A stretch of DNA of 51,750 bases from Alphaproteobacteria bacterium (GTDB lineage: Bacteria; Pseudomonadota; Alphaproteobacteria; HIMB59), in NCBI GenBank assembly GCA_029246865.1, contig JAQWMI010000029.1, positions 1 through 51,750 on the forward strand, read 5' to 3'. Position numbers and translations under genes: made by a program. Below, piece by piece: positions 25,723 through 34,339 of this stretch. Position 1 is the first letter of the stretch, and every line of letters starts with the position of its first letter. The notes under the pieces are model-generated. The model worked only from the letters and a program-made list of their open reading frames with translations. It was not told where the DNA came from and made no database searches.

Positions 25723-26553
25723 ATGGATGCTCTTATTCTTAGTCCAATAACTTATTCCGCGTTATTTGCTATAGCGGTTATTGGTTTACCTCATGGATCA
25801 TTGGACGGAGCAATTGCAAGCTTTTTGGGTTTTAAAAATATAAAAAGTTTTTCGAAGTTTTTAATCTTTTATGTGTGTATTAGTATTGGAGTCATTTTTT
25901 TTTGGTTCTACTTTCCCGTCATAAGTCTTTTATTATTTCTCCTCATTAGTATTTATCATTTTGGAAGTTGTGATGCTAATAGCATTAATAATAAAATTCA
26001 TAGACTGATCATATCTATTGCTCATGGAGGAAGCGTAGTTATTGGTGTCATTTTTTTTCAAACATTTATTTCCTTTAAAATTTTTGAATATCTTTCAGGA
26101 CCAGATGTGTATGCATATGTTAATTTTGTTGATTATTTTTTTTATGTTATCTTGTTTTTTATCGGTTTTTATTTTTATTTATGCTTAAAAAATAAAAATT
26201 TATTTATAAAGTTTATTGAAATACCATTTATTTTATTAATTGCTTATATAGCTCATCCTTTAGTCACCTTTAGTATTTATTTTTGCTGTATTCACACTCC
26301 TAGACATACTGTTGATGTGATACGAAACCTAAAACGAAATAATTTTCATTATAAAAAAATTATATACACAACGATGATATTTACGGTGTTGTCTTGGATT
26401 TTAGGTTTAATTGGATATTTATACCTGTTACCAATATTAGGTAATTCAGAGTCAGTATTAAAAGTTATATTTATTGGTCTAGCAGCCTTAACCTTACCTC
26501 ATATGATTTTAGTGGATGGTTTTTATAAACCTAAAACCAGAAAATTAAATTAA
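25723..26553 (+). CDS. blh: Blh, beta-carotene 15,15'-dioxygenase (Brp/Blh family)
   Basis: Blh is an integral-membrane iron enzyme that splits beta-carotene into two retinal molecules, the chromophore for the proteorhodopsin upstream. The 276-residue product has several hydrophobic helices. It carries the conserved histidines in GLPHGSLDGA, IYHFGSCD, IAHPLVTF plus CCIHTPRH, and LPHMILVD. Length is normal. It ends the crt operon and overlaps the tail of the convergent minus-strand gene by nine bases. Confidence 0.95.
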   Translation: MDALILSPITYSALFAIAVIGLPHGSLDGAIASFLGFKNIKSFSKFLIFYVCISIGVIFFWFYFPVISLLLFLLISIYHFGSCDANSINNKIHRLIISIAHGGSVVIGVIFFQTFISFKIFEYLSGPDVYAYVNFVDYFFYVILFFIGFYFYLCLKNKNLFIKFIEIPFILLIAYIAHPLVTFSIYFCCIHTPRHTVDVIRNLKRNNFHYKKIIYTTMIFTVLSWILGLIGYLYLLPILGNSESVLKVIFIGLAALTLPHMILVDGFYKPKTRKLN

Positions 26554-27099
26554 GTAATCAATTAAATGCATATAACGGTGGTTTAAATAACCCTTTTTTA
26601 TTATAAAATTTTCTTCAATCATATCTTCATGTATGTTCTTAATAATTTTAGGTAAGATTGTTGACAGTTTTTTGCTTATCACAATTGACTCTTTTGATGC
26701 TTCTGTGCTTTTTTCAATATTTAAAAATATATTCTTTCCTTTAGAGTTTTTAGTTAACTCTAGATCAATTAAACTACATTGCTTATCAATAATTTTTTTA
26801 AGCAATTCTATATTTAATGGTTTTTTTTGGATTACTTCAGAAAAAAATAGATAAGCACATCCTCTTTTAAGAAATTTTTTTTTTATGCTTTTGAGTGAGA
26901 GAAAAAAATCAATACTTTGATTAGTATATTTTTTACACCCAATTGCATTATAGTGTTTGTCTTCAATAATTCTGTGTGTGGATGACTCATAATAAAAATT
27001 TAATTTTTTATTTTTTTTTTTTATATTTTCTATATCTAATGGCAGTAAGGGTGTTCGATGATCATTTTTATTTGTTTCAGCTAATATACAAATATTCAT
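26545..27099 (-). CDS. Truncated saccharopine dehydrogenase-like protein (AlaDH/PNT N-domain only)
   Basis: The 184-residue product resembles only the N-terminal domain of lysine-forming saccharopine dehydrogenase and related AlaDH/PNT proteins. It shows the ETNKNDHRTPLLP opening, a YESSTHRIIEDKHYNAIGC segment, and an LLKKIIDKQCSLIDLEL stretch like the conserved LL-x-R-F ... LLDLEYL block. The NAD-binding Rossmann domain is absent: the ORF stops against blh and no continuation exists. A 12-A tract (27011-27022, read on the minus strand) lies in it, but the frame matches on both sides. It may be a remnant or a stand-alone ligand-binding protein. Confidence 0.55.
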   Translation of the reverse strand: MNICILAETNKNDHRTPLLPLDIENIKKKNKKLNFYYESSTHRIIEDKHYNAIGCKKYTNQSIDFFLSLKSIKKKFLKRGCAYLFFSEVIQKKPLNIELLKKIIDKQCSLIDLELTKNSKGKNIFLNIEKSTEASKESIVISKKLSTILPKIIKNIHEDMIEENFIIKKGYLNHRYMHLIDYLI

Positions 27100-27183
27100 T
27101 TCCTTATGTTTATTTTAGTTTTTATTGCATTACTAATGAATTTTATTAGCATTTTATGTTTTAACTAATTAGAATTATTTCAA

Positions 27184-28161
27184 ATGAAATTGATACCTGA
27201 ATGGTTGCCCCATAAGTTCTGTTGTATAGCATGGCCCTGTAATCGTGAGTTATATGGTAATGTTTTAAGTGAAGCTAAAATTGAAATAGCCAACCTAATT
27301 AACGAGATCAGTTCAGATGAGAAGGTTCTTTTATTTTGCAATCCATCAGATCTAATGGAATGTAGAAAAATTGTTGGAAATAGCGAAGTAGACTTTATTG
27401 AAGTGCCTTTAGATGACTCTTGGATGAGAGACATTGCTCCTATTTTTATTAAAAACTTAAATCAATTAGAGTCTATTTGTTTTGAATTCAATGGTTATGG
27501 AAAATATTCCAATTATTCTAAAGATAATGAAATCGCTAATTTTATAAGTAAAAAATTAAATATTAATTATTTATCTTCTAGTTTTGTACTAGAAGGAGGA
27601 GCGATTACATATGATGACGAAGAGAACCTCTTCACAACAGAGAGTGTATTGTTAAATAAAAATAGAGATAATAACTTATCTAAAATTCAATATGAAAAAG
27701 AATTAATTAAACTATTTGATATTAAAAATATTGTCTGGCTTCCTGAAGGATTAGTAGGTGATGATACTGATGGTCATATAGATAATCTCTTGTGTCCGAT
27801 TGGAAATAAAAAATATCTCTTAGCTTCCACAGATAACAAAGAAGATGTTAATTATCATATTTTAAAAAAAAACAGCCTAATAATTAAAGACCATTTCATT
27901 GATAGGGTTGAAATAATAGATGTACCTATTCCAGATCCGATAATTTTAGAAGATAAAAAATTAGTGTCTTCTTACATCAATTTTTATTTTACAGAAAACA
28001 AAATTATACTTCCAAAGTTTATGGTTTATCAGGATGCAATAGTGAGAGAATTATTTTCTTCATTATTTCCAAATAAATCTATTATAATGTTAGATACGAG
28101 AAGTATTAATTATGGAGGTGGTAATATTCATTGCGTGACTATGAATGTACCAAAAGTTTAA
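27184..28161 (+). CDS. aguA: AguA, agmatine deiminase
   Basis: This guanidino-group hydrolase of the pentein superfamily converts agmatine to N-carbamoylputrescine and ammonia. Family signatures are the N-terminal WLPH ... IAWP, DDSWMRDIAP, LEGGAI and GDDTDGHIDN. The nucleophilic cysteine is in the C-terminal GGGNIHC. The 325-residue length is slightly short but complete. The stop is followed directly by aguB, so the two enzymes of the agmatine-to-putrescine route are coupled. Confidence 0.95.
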   Translation: MKLIPEWLPHKFCCIAWPCNRELYGNVLSEAKIEIANLINEISSDEKVLLFCNPSDLMECRKIVGNSEVDFIEVPLDDSWMRDIAPIFIKNLNQLESICFEFNGYGKYSNYSKDNEIANFISKKLNINYLSSSFVLEGGAITYDDEENLFTTESVLLNKNRDNNLSKIQYEKELIKLFDIKNIVWLPEGLVGDDTDGHIDNLLCPIGNKKYLLASTDNKEDVNYHILKKNSLIIKDHFIDRVEIIDVPIPDPIILEDKKLVSSYINFYFTENKIILPKFMVYQDAIVRELFSSLFPNKSIIMLDTRSINYGGGNIHCVTMNVPKV

Positions 28162-29016
28162 ATGATTAAAGTTGCCAGTTCACAATTTGCGTCCTCAAAA
28201 AATAATTTTGATGGCAATATGAACAAAGCTTTAGAGATAGCAAAAAAAGCTTCAGATGAAAATGTGAACATATTATTATTTCAAGAATTATTTCAGTCAG
28301 AATATTTTTGTTCAACTAAAAATGAAGATTTTTTTGAATTAGCTATTGAATTTCCTACCCATAACATATTTCAAATATTTTCAAATTTTTGTAAATCCAA
28401 TAATATAGTCGTGCCAATAAGTTTTTTTGAAAAGTATCAGGGTAAATATTTTAATTCCTTAGTTGTAATTGATGCCGATGGCTCTTTAAGTGATATTTAT
28501 AGAAAATCACACATACCAGAAGGTCCTGGATATAATGAAAAATTTTATTTTTCTCCTGGAGATACTGGATTTAAGGTTTTTAATACTAAATTTGCAACAA
28601 TTGGTTGTGCTATCTGTTGGGATCAGTGGTTTCCTGAATGCGCTAGAATTTTAACTATGCAAGGCGCTGAAATTTTATTCTATCCTACAGCTATTGGTTC
28701 TGAACCTCAAGATCCTGATTTAGACTCACGAAAACATTGGAGAAATGTAATGATTGGTCATGCGGCTGCAAATCAAATTCCTATTGTTGCCTCAAATAGA
28801 GTAGGAATTGAAAATGAAAAAGATATTACAATTAAATTTTATGGTAATTCATTAATCATTGACCACGTAGGAGATGTTGTTTCTCAAATGAATGAAGAGG
28901 AAGAGGGATTAAGATCTCACGATTTTAATATCGAAGAAATAAGAAATTATAGACAATCTTGGGGTAATTTCCGAGATAGAAGACCTGATTTGTACAAAAA
29001 AATTTGTGATTTTTGA
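28162..29016 (+). CDS. aguB: AguB, N-carbamoylputrescine amidase
   Basis: A carbon-nitrogen hydrolase (nitrilase superfamily) that releases putrescine, CO2 and ammonia from N-carbamoylputrescine. The catalytic Glu-Lys-Cys triad is visible in LLFQELF (Glu), YRKSHIPEGPGY (Lys) and IGCAICWDQWFPE (Cys). The sequence GPGYNEKFYFSPGD is characteristic of AguB. 284 residues, normal length. It starts one base after the aguA stop. Confidence 0.95.
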   Translation: MIKVASSQFASSKNNFDGNMNKALEIAKKASDENVNILLFQELFQSEYFCSTKNEDFFELAIEFPTHNIFQIFSNFCKSNNIVVPISFFEKYQGKYFNSLVVIDADGSLSDIYRKSHIPEGPGYNEKFYFSPGDTGFKVFNTKFATIGCAICWDQWFPECARILTMQGAEILFYPTAIGSEPQDPDLDSRKHWRNVMIGHAAANQIPIVASNRVGIENEKDITIKFYGNSLIIDHVGDVVSQMNEEEEGLRSHDFNIEEIRNYRQSWGNFRDRRPDLYKKICDF

Positions 29017-29063
29017 AAAAAAGTAGACTACTATTGATTACTAACTATTAAGGGGGAAGTGCT

Positions 29064-30137
29064 ATGAAAAAATTATATATTATTCTGATTAGCTTAATTA
29101 TTCCTTTTGCTTTAAATGCAAAAGAAGAGCTATTCATTTACAATTGGTCTGATTATATCGCAGAGGATACAATCGCAAACTTTGAGGCAGAGACGGGCAT
29201 TGACGTTACCTATGATGTATTTGATTCCAACGAAGTACTGGAAGCAAAGTTATTAGCTGGAAATAGCGGATATGATATTGTTGTTCCATCCGGATCATTT
29301 TTAGAAAATCAAATTAAAGCTGGCGTATTTCAGAAATTAGATAAATCTAAAATTTCAAACTTATCTAATCTAGATCCAAAAGTTTTAGAAAAAACTGATG
29401 CTCATGATCCTGGGGGTCTTTATTCAGTTAATTATATGTATGGTACAACAGGTATTGGATATAATGTTGAAGCAGTAGAAGAAAGAGGCGGAGATGTTGA
29501 AAGTTGGGATTTAATTTTTAATCCAGAAGAAATCTCTAAATATGCTGATTGTGGAGTTGCTATGCTTGATGCGCCAAGTGAAATTATGGAAATAGCTCTT
29601 AACTATTTGGGTCACGATCCAAATACTGAAAATACTAAAGCTAATGAAGAAGCATTAGAAATGCTCCAAAAAATTCGACCCTTCATTAAATATTTTGACT
29701 CTTCACAATATATTGATGATTTAGCTAATGGAGAAATTTGTTTAGCTGTAGGATGGTCAGGTGATGTTTTCTTAGCTGCAGATGAAGCTGCCGATGACGT
29801 TGAGGCCTGGTATTCAATTCCTAGTGAGGGAACTGTTATTTGGTTTGACATGATGGGTATTCCTTCAGATGCTTCAAATGTCGAGAATGCTCATAAGTTC
29901 ATTAACTACATATTAAGACCAGAAGTTGTTGCAGAAATTACAAACTATGTTTGGTATTCAAATCCAAATTTAGTAGCAAATACAACTGAGGGCCTTATAG
30001 AAGCAGAGATATTAGAGGATCCGGCTATATATCCCACAGATGAAACTCTAAAGATGTTATTTGCTGATGTTGCTGATACGCCACAAAAAGCTAGAATATC
30101 ATCTAGAGTCTTTAATAATTTTAAAGCTTCTAATTAA
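29064..30137 (+). CDS. potF: PotF-type putrescine-binding periplasmic protein
   Basis: The substrate-binding component of a polyamine ABC importer. The signal peptide covers about residues 1-19 (to NAK). The mature start IYNWSDYIAEDTIANFE, with DVFDSNEVLEAKLLAG, closely resembles PotF rather than PotD. The protein has 357 residues. A strong purine-rich ribosome-binding site (AAGGGGGAAG) precedes the ATG, in keeping with the high expression of binding proteins. A hairpin separates it from the ATPase gene. Putrescine is the likely substrate, given the surrounding aguAB and puuAB genes. Confidence 0.94.
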   Translation: MKKLYIILISLIIPFALNAKEELFIYNWSDYIAEDTIANFEAETGIDVTYDVFDSNEVLEAKLLAGNSGYDIVVPSGSFLENQIKAGVFQKLDKSKISNLSNLDPKVLEKTDAHDPGGLYSVNYMYGTTGIGYNVEAVEERGGDVESWDLIFNPEEISKYADCGVAMLDAPSEIMEIALNYLGHDPNTENTKANEEALEMLQKIRPFIKYFDSSQYIDDLANGEICLAVGWSGDVFLAADEAADDVEAWYSIPSEGTVIWFDMMGIPSDASNVENAHKFINYILRPEVVAEITNYVWYSNPNLVANTTEGLIEAEILEDPAIYPTDETLKMLFADVADTPQKARISSRVFNNFKASN

Positions 30138-30148
30138 TTATTAATTTG

Positions 30149-30185
30149 CTAAAGCACTTCACATATATTTTGTGGAGTGCTTTAG
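30149..30185 (+). terminator. Hairpin between potF and potG
   Basis: CTAAAGCACTTCAC (30149-30162) pairs with GTGGAGTGCTTTAG (30172-30185) with one G-T wobble and a nine-base loop. Only a short T-stretch follows. It probably acts as a partial terminator or 3' stabiliser so that potF mRNA exceeds that of the permease genes. Confidence 0.7.
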
Positions 30186-30195
30186 TTTCTCAGTT

Positions 30196-31266
30196 ATGAA
30201 AGATTCTTTTCTATATATCGAAAACGTTTCTAAATCATTTGATGATGTTAAGGCTCTCGACAATGTTTCTTTAGCGATAAACAAATCTGAGTTATTTAGT
30301 CTTTTAGGCTCATCAGGTTGCGGAAAATCAACTTTATTAAGAATTATAGCCGGATTTGAAAAACCCGACTCAGGAAAGATATTTCTTGATGGCGAAGATA
30401 TTACTGATTTACCAGCCTATAAAAGACCTCTTAATATAATGTTTCAAAGTTATGCTTTATTCCCTCATCTAAATGTTTCTAACAACATCGCTTTTGGATT
30501 GAAAGAAGATCGTTTAGACAAAAAGGAAATAGAAAATAGAACAAGTGAAATAATTAATCTCTTAGAGTTAAATGGTTTAGAAAAAAGAAAAATAGATGAA
30601 ATCTCAGGAGGGCAACAGCAAAGAGTAGCTCTTGCTAGATGTCTTGTTAAAAAACCTAAATTATTGTTACTAGATGAGCCTCTGGCCGCTTTAGATAAAA
30701 AACTTAGAATTCAGACACAATTTGAGTTAGTTAATCTTCAGTACAAGTTAGGAATTACTTTTATTATTGTTACCCATGATCAAGAAGAAGCTATGTCATT
30801 ATCAGACAGAATGGCAATTATGCAGGAGGGTAGTATTTTACAAATAGGTAATCCTGTAGAAGTTTATGAGAAACCTAATAATGAATATATTGCAAAATTT
30901 ATAGGCACAGCAAATATTATTAACATCCAAAAACATCAAACTAAAAATAACTTTTTTTTATCTTCTGAACTGGGGATTGAAATTGAAAGCTCTGAAAATA
31001 AATTATCTTCTAAATGCTTAATTAGGCCTGAAAAAATTAATATTACTAAATCAACGATGGATAAAAAAATAAATCAAGAAAATTCCTGTAAAGGAATAGT
31101 TAAAGAAGTCGCTTACCTTGGGAGTTATACTAAATATTTAATACAAAGTAAGAGTTATCAATTTTACGTATTTCAAACTAATAATTTTATCTCCGAAAAT
31201 TTGAATATTAAATGGGATGATGTTGTTGATTGTTCTTGGAACAAGGAAGCTATCTTTCTACTATAA
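30196..31266 (+). CDS. potG: PotG-type polyamine ABC transporter ATPase
   Basis: The cytoplasmic ATPase of the polyamine importer. The ATG at 30196 is chosen over a GTG at 30172 because the latter lies in the potF hairpin. Walker A is GSSGCGKST, the Q-loop is in MFQSYALFPH, the signature is SGGQQQRVALAR and Walker B is LLLLDEPLAALD. A C-terminal TOBE-like regulatory domain follows from about residue 240. RPLNIMFQSYALFPHLNV resembles PotG. The protein has 356 residues and its stop abuts the potH ATG. Confidence 0.95.
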   Translation: MKDSFLYIENVSKSFDDVKALDNVSLAINKSELFSLLGSSGCGKSTLLRIIAGFEKPDSGKIFLDGEDITDLPAYKRPLNIMFQSYALFPHLNVSNNIAFGLKEDRLDKKEIENRTSEIINLLELNGLEKRKIDEISGGQQQRVALARCLVKKPKLLLLDEPLAALDKKLRIQTQFELVNLQYKLGITFIIVTHDQEEAMSLSDRMAIMQEGSILQIGNPVEVYEKPNNEYIAKFIGTANIINIQKHQTKNNFFLSSELGIEIESSENKLSSKCLIRPEKINITKSTMDKKINQENSCKGIVKEVAYLGSYTKYLIQSKSYQFYVFQTNNFISENLNIKWDDVVDCSWNKEAIFLL

Positions 31267-32163
31267 ATGCTCAGTAAATTAAAAAATTATAAATTTTGGT
31301 TTGTTTTTACTCCCTATTTTTGGCTAGTAGCTTTTTTCTTTATTCCTCTCGCTATCATTTTAAAAATTTCTTTCTCAGTTTCTGAATGGGGAATGCCTCC
31401 TTATAAAGATATTTTAGAAATTAATAATTCTGGAGATTTTATTTTAAACATTACTTCTGGTAATTATGCTTTTATTTTTTCTGATTTCTTTTATCTAAAA
31501 TCCTATCTTAATTCTTTATCTCTTGCTTTTACTTCTACATTAATATGCCTGATTATTGGTTATCCTATTGCTTTCTATGTGGCTAAATCAAAACCAAAGA
31601 TAAGAAATCTACTTTTAATATTATTAATTATCCCTTTTTGGACCTCGTTCCTGTTAAGGGTTTATGCCTGGAAAGTATTACTTCAAGGCAACGGTATTTT
31701 AAATTTGATGCTGATAAAACTTGGATTTATCTCAGAACCTTTGTCTCTACTTTATAATCATTATGCTGTGATACTTGGTGTTGTTTATACCTATCTGCCC
31801 TTTATGATATTACCCCTTTATGGGTATTTGGTTAAATTTGATTTGCGGTTAATTGATGCTGCAAATGATTTAGGTTCAAGAAAAATCAATACTTTTTTTA
31901 AAGTAATACTACCTCTGTCTCTTCCGGGAATTATTGCTGGATGTATGTTGGTCTTTATTCCAGTTGTTGGAGAATTTGTTATTCCAGAACTCTTGGGTGG
32001 AAGTGATAAACTCTATTTTGGAAAAATCATTTGGGATGAATTTTTTGTAAATCGTGATTGGCCGGTGGCTAGTGCACTAGCAATGTCTGGAATATTATTT
32101 TTAATAGTTCCTATTGTGATTTTTCAAATGTCTTATTCAAAATATAATTTTAAAAATGAATAA
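31267..32163 (+). CDS. potH: PotH-type polyamine ABC transporter permease
   Basis: One of two inner-membrane subunits of the polyamine channel. The 298-residue protein has about six membrane helices. The cytoplasmic EAA-type loop, which docks on the ATPase, reads AANDLGSRKINTFFKVILPLS followed by PGIIAG. VPVVGEFVIPELLGG is typical of PotB/PotH. It overlaps potI by eight bases. Confidence 0.94.
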   Translation: MLSKLKNYKFWFVFTPYFWLVAFFFIPLAIILKISFSVSEWGMPPYKDILEINNSGDFILNITSGNYAFIFSDFFYLKSYLNSLSLAFTSTLICLIIGYPIAFYVAKSKPKIRNLLLILLIIPFWTSFLLRVYAWKVLLQGNGILNLMLIKLGFISEPLSLLYNHYAVILGVVYTYLPFMILPLYGYLVKFDLRLIDAANDLGSRKINTFFKVILPLSLPGIIAGCMLVFIPVVGEFVIPELLGGSDKLYFGKIIWDEFFVNRDWPVASALAMSGILFLIVPIVIFQMSYSKYNFKNE

Positions 32164-32956
32164 ATCTTTTCTTAAATACACTTTATTAGGAATTGGTTTT
32201 TCTTTTCTTTATTTTCCAATTTTTGCTTTAATTATTTACTCTTTTAATGAAAGCAAAAGAGTAATGGTGTGGAAAGGTTTTTCACTGAAATGGTATGGAG
32301 AACTTTTTAAAAATGAGCAAATTCTTGAGTCATTTTATATCAGTTTAAAAATTGCGTCTATGTCCGCAACTTTTGCAACAATTTTGGGAGTAATGGCAGG
32401 TTATTCCTTAGCAAGAATATCAAAAATTCCATTTCGACCTTTTTTTATTTTTATTAGCACAGCTCCTTTGGTCATGCCTGAAATTATTTTAGGATTATCA
32501 CTTCTTTTATTTTTTATTTCATCAAATAATTTATTTGGACTTCCTTCTTCAAAAGGTCAATTGACCGTATTAATCTCTCACATGACATTTTCTGTGGCTT
32601 TTGTTGCAGTTATAATTCAGGCAAGACTATTTGGTTTTAACAAGAGTATTGAAGAGGCTGCACAAGATTTGGGGGCTGTCCCCAATAGTGTAATTTGGAA
32701 GGTTACACTTCCTGTAATTTTACCCTCCATCATATCCGGCTGGCTCCTAGCCTTTACTCTCTCACTTGACGACTTAGTTGTTGCAAGTTTTACTACAGGG
32801 CCTGGCGCTAATACTCTACCAATTGTTGTTTTTTCAAAAGTGAGATTGGGACTTAGTCCTGAAGTGAATGCTCTTTCTGCTGTGATTATGTTGGTAATTG
32901 TCTCTATTGCAGTTGGATACTACATAAAGATCCGAAACAAATCAGACGTTAATTAA
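32156..32956 (+). CDS. potI: PotI-type polyamine ABC transporter permease
   Basis: The second permease subunit, 266 residues with about six membrane helices. The EAA loop is EEAAQDLGAVPNSVIWKVTLP followed by ILPSIISG. The SLDDLVVASFTTGPG stretch near residue 210 is characteristic of PotC/PotI. It is the last gene of the transporter operon and its final 15 bases overlap the convergent puuA. Confidence 0.94.
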   Translation: MNKSFLKYTLLGIGFSFLYFPIFALIIYSFNESKRVMVWKGFSLKWYGELFKNEQILESFYISLKIASMSATFATILGVMAGYSLARISKIPFRPFFIFISTAPLVMPEIILGLSLLLFFISSNNLFGLPSSKGQLTVLISHMTFSVAFVAVIIQARLFGFNKSIEEAAQDLGAVPNSVIWKVTLPVILPSIISGWLLAFTLSLDDLVVASFTTGPGANTLPIVVFSKVRLGLSPEVNALSAVIMLVIVSIAVGYYIKIRNKSDVN

Positions 32957-34297
32957 AAGATACTCTCTCTCCCAAGCAGTAACAATTTTATTATATTCGC
33001 CCACTTCAAGTTCCTTGATTGCTCGAAATAATTCTACAAATACGTCTCCATAAATTTCTTTTATTTCTTTTGATCTGGAAAATAAATCTAGTGCTATTGT
33101 CATACTTTCAGGTAGGGATAAATTTACGTTATAAGCATTTTTTTTGGTCTCAGCTGTTGGTTCTATTTTATGATTGATGCCAAGTAATCCAGCAGTCAGT
33201 GTAGCTGCTATAGCTAGGTAAGGATTAACATCAGATCCCGGTAGGCGATTTTCAATTCTTAATTGACTTGCCACGCTGTAGCTCGGAATTCTAAAACCAC
33301 AAGTCCGATTTTCGAAACCCCAATTCAAGTTAAAAGGTGTTCCTTCTTCAAAGTATCCCATCAATCTTTTATACGAGTTAACATTGGGTGCTATGAGAGG
33401 CATCAATAGCTTTGTAAACTTTTGCAAACCACCCACATAATTATTAAAGATCTTAGATGGTTTTAAATTGGCATCAGCAAAAACTGATTTTCCTTTTTTA
33501 TCTAAAATTGATTGATGAATATGCATTGAGTTACCAGGTGCATTTTGCATTGGTTTGGCCATAAAAGTTGCAAACAAATTATGCTTGAGAGCTGCTTGCC
33601 TTAATGTTCTTTTGAATAAAAAAACTTGATCAGCTAACTCTAAAGGATCACCATGTTTAAAATTGATTTCCATTTGTGCAGGACCTTCTTCATGATTGAT
33701 TGTTTCAGCATCAAGGTTTTGAGCTTCACAGTAGTCATACAAGTCCTCAATAATGTGATCAAAATCATTTACTGCATCAATACCATAAGATTGATTGCCT
33801 TTTTCAACTCTTCCAGACAGACCTGCGGGCGACTCAAGAGGAATATCAGGATCATTATTTTTTTTAACAAGATAAAATTCAATTTCAGGCGCTACAATTG
33901 GTTGTAATCCCTTTTTTTTATAGAGATTTAAAACTCTTTTAAGAATACCCCTTGAGTAAACTTCAATTTCTACGCCTTTACTATCAACTGCATCACAAAT
34001 GATTTGAGCTGTAGGTTCTGTGTACCATGGGACTTTTCTGAGAGTAGTAAAGTCTGGTTTCAAAATAAAATCACCATCTGTTGGATTCAATAATTGATCA
34101 TCAATAGAATAAGAAACACTTCTTGAAACTGACATTTTAAAAAGACCAAGTGGCAATCTCAGCCCATTATTACTTACCGCATTTAAAAACTTACTTGTTG
34201 GTAAAATTTTTCCACGTGGTATGCCTGAATTATCAGGTATCATGCACTCAACTTCAGTTATTTTATTTTTTTTTAGCCAGTCAATATATTTTTTCAT
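32942..34297 (-). CDS. puuA: PuuA-type gamma-glutamylputrescine synthetase (glutamine synthetase family)
   Basis: A glutamine-synthetase-fold enzyme of 451 residues. The N-terminal MIPDNSGIPRGKIL segment, the PEIEFYL metal site, the ATP-site segment PGNSMHIHQS, the NRTCGFRIPSY stretch and NPYLAIAATLTAG are conserved in PuuA-like members rather than in true GlnA. PuuA ligates glutamate to putrescine, the first assimilation step. The divergent neighbour is PuuB, 42 bases away, and a putrescine importer converges on it, which strongly supports the polyamine role. Confidence 0.85.
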   Translation of the reverse strand: MKKYIDWLKKNKITEVECMIPDNSGIPRGKILPTSKFLNAVSNNGLRLPLGLFKMSVSRSVSYSIDDQLLNPTDGDFILKPDFTTLRKVPWYTEPTAQIICDAVDSKGVEIEVYSRGILKRVLNLYKKKGLQPIVAPEIEFYLVKKNNDPDIPLESPAGLSGRVEKGNQSYGIDAVNDFDHIIEDLYDYCEAQNLDAETINHEEGPAQMEINFKHGDPLELADQVFLFKRTLRQAALKHNLFATFMAKPMQNAPGNSMHIHQSILDKKGKSVFADANLKPSKIFNNYVGGLQKFTKLLMPLIAPNVNSYKRLMGYFEEGTPFNLNWGFENRTCGFRIPSYSVASQLRIENRLPGSDVNPYLAIAATLTAGLLGINHKIEPTAETKKNAYNVNLSLPESMTIALDLFSRSKEIKEIYGDVFVELFRAIKELEVGEYNKIVTAWEREYLLINV

Positions 34298-34339
34298 ATC
34301 TATTCCTATTTTAGATAAATTTGTTAGTTTATGTATTAG

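Noticed and set aside
30172-30195. Longer potG start (GTG at 30172)
   Set aside because: It lies in the hairpin after potF; ATG at 30196 gives a normal ATPase N-terminus.
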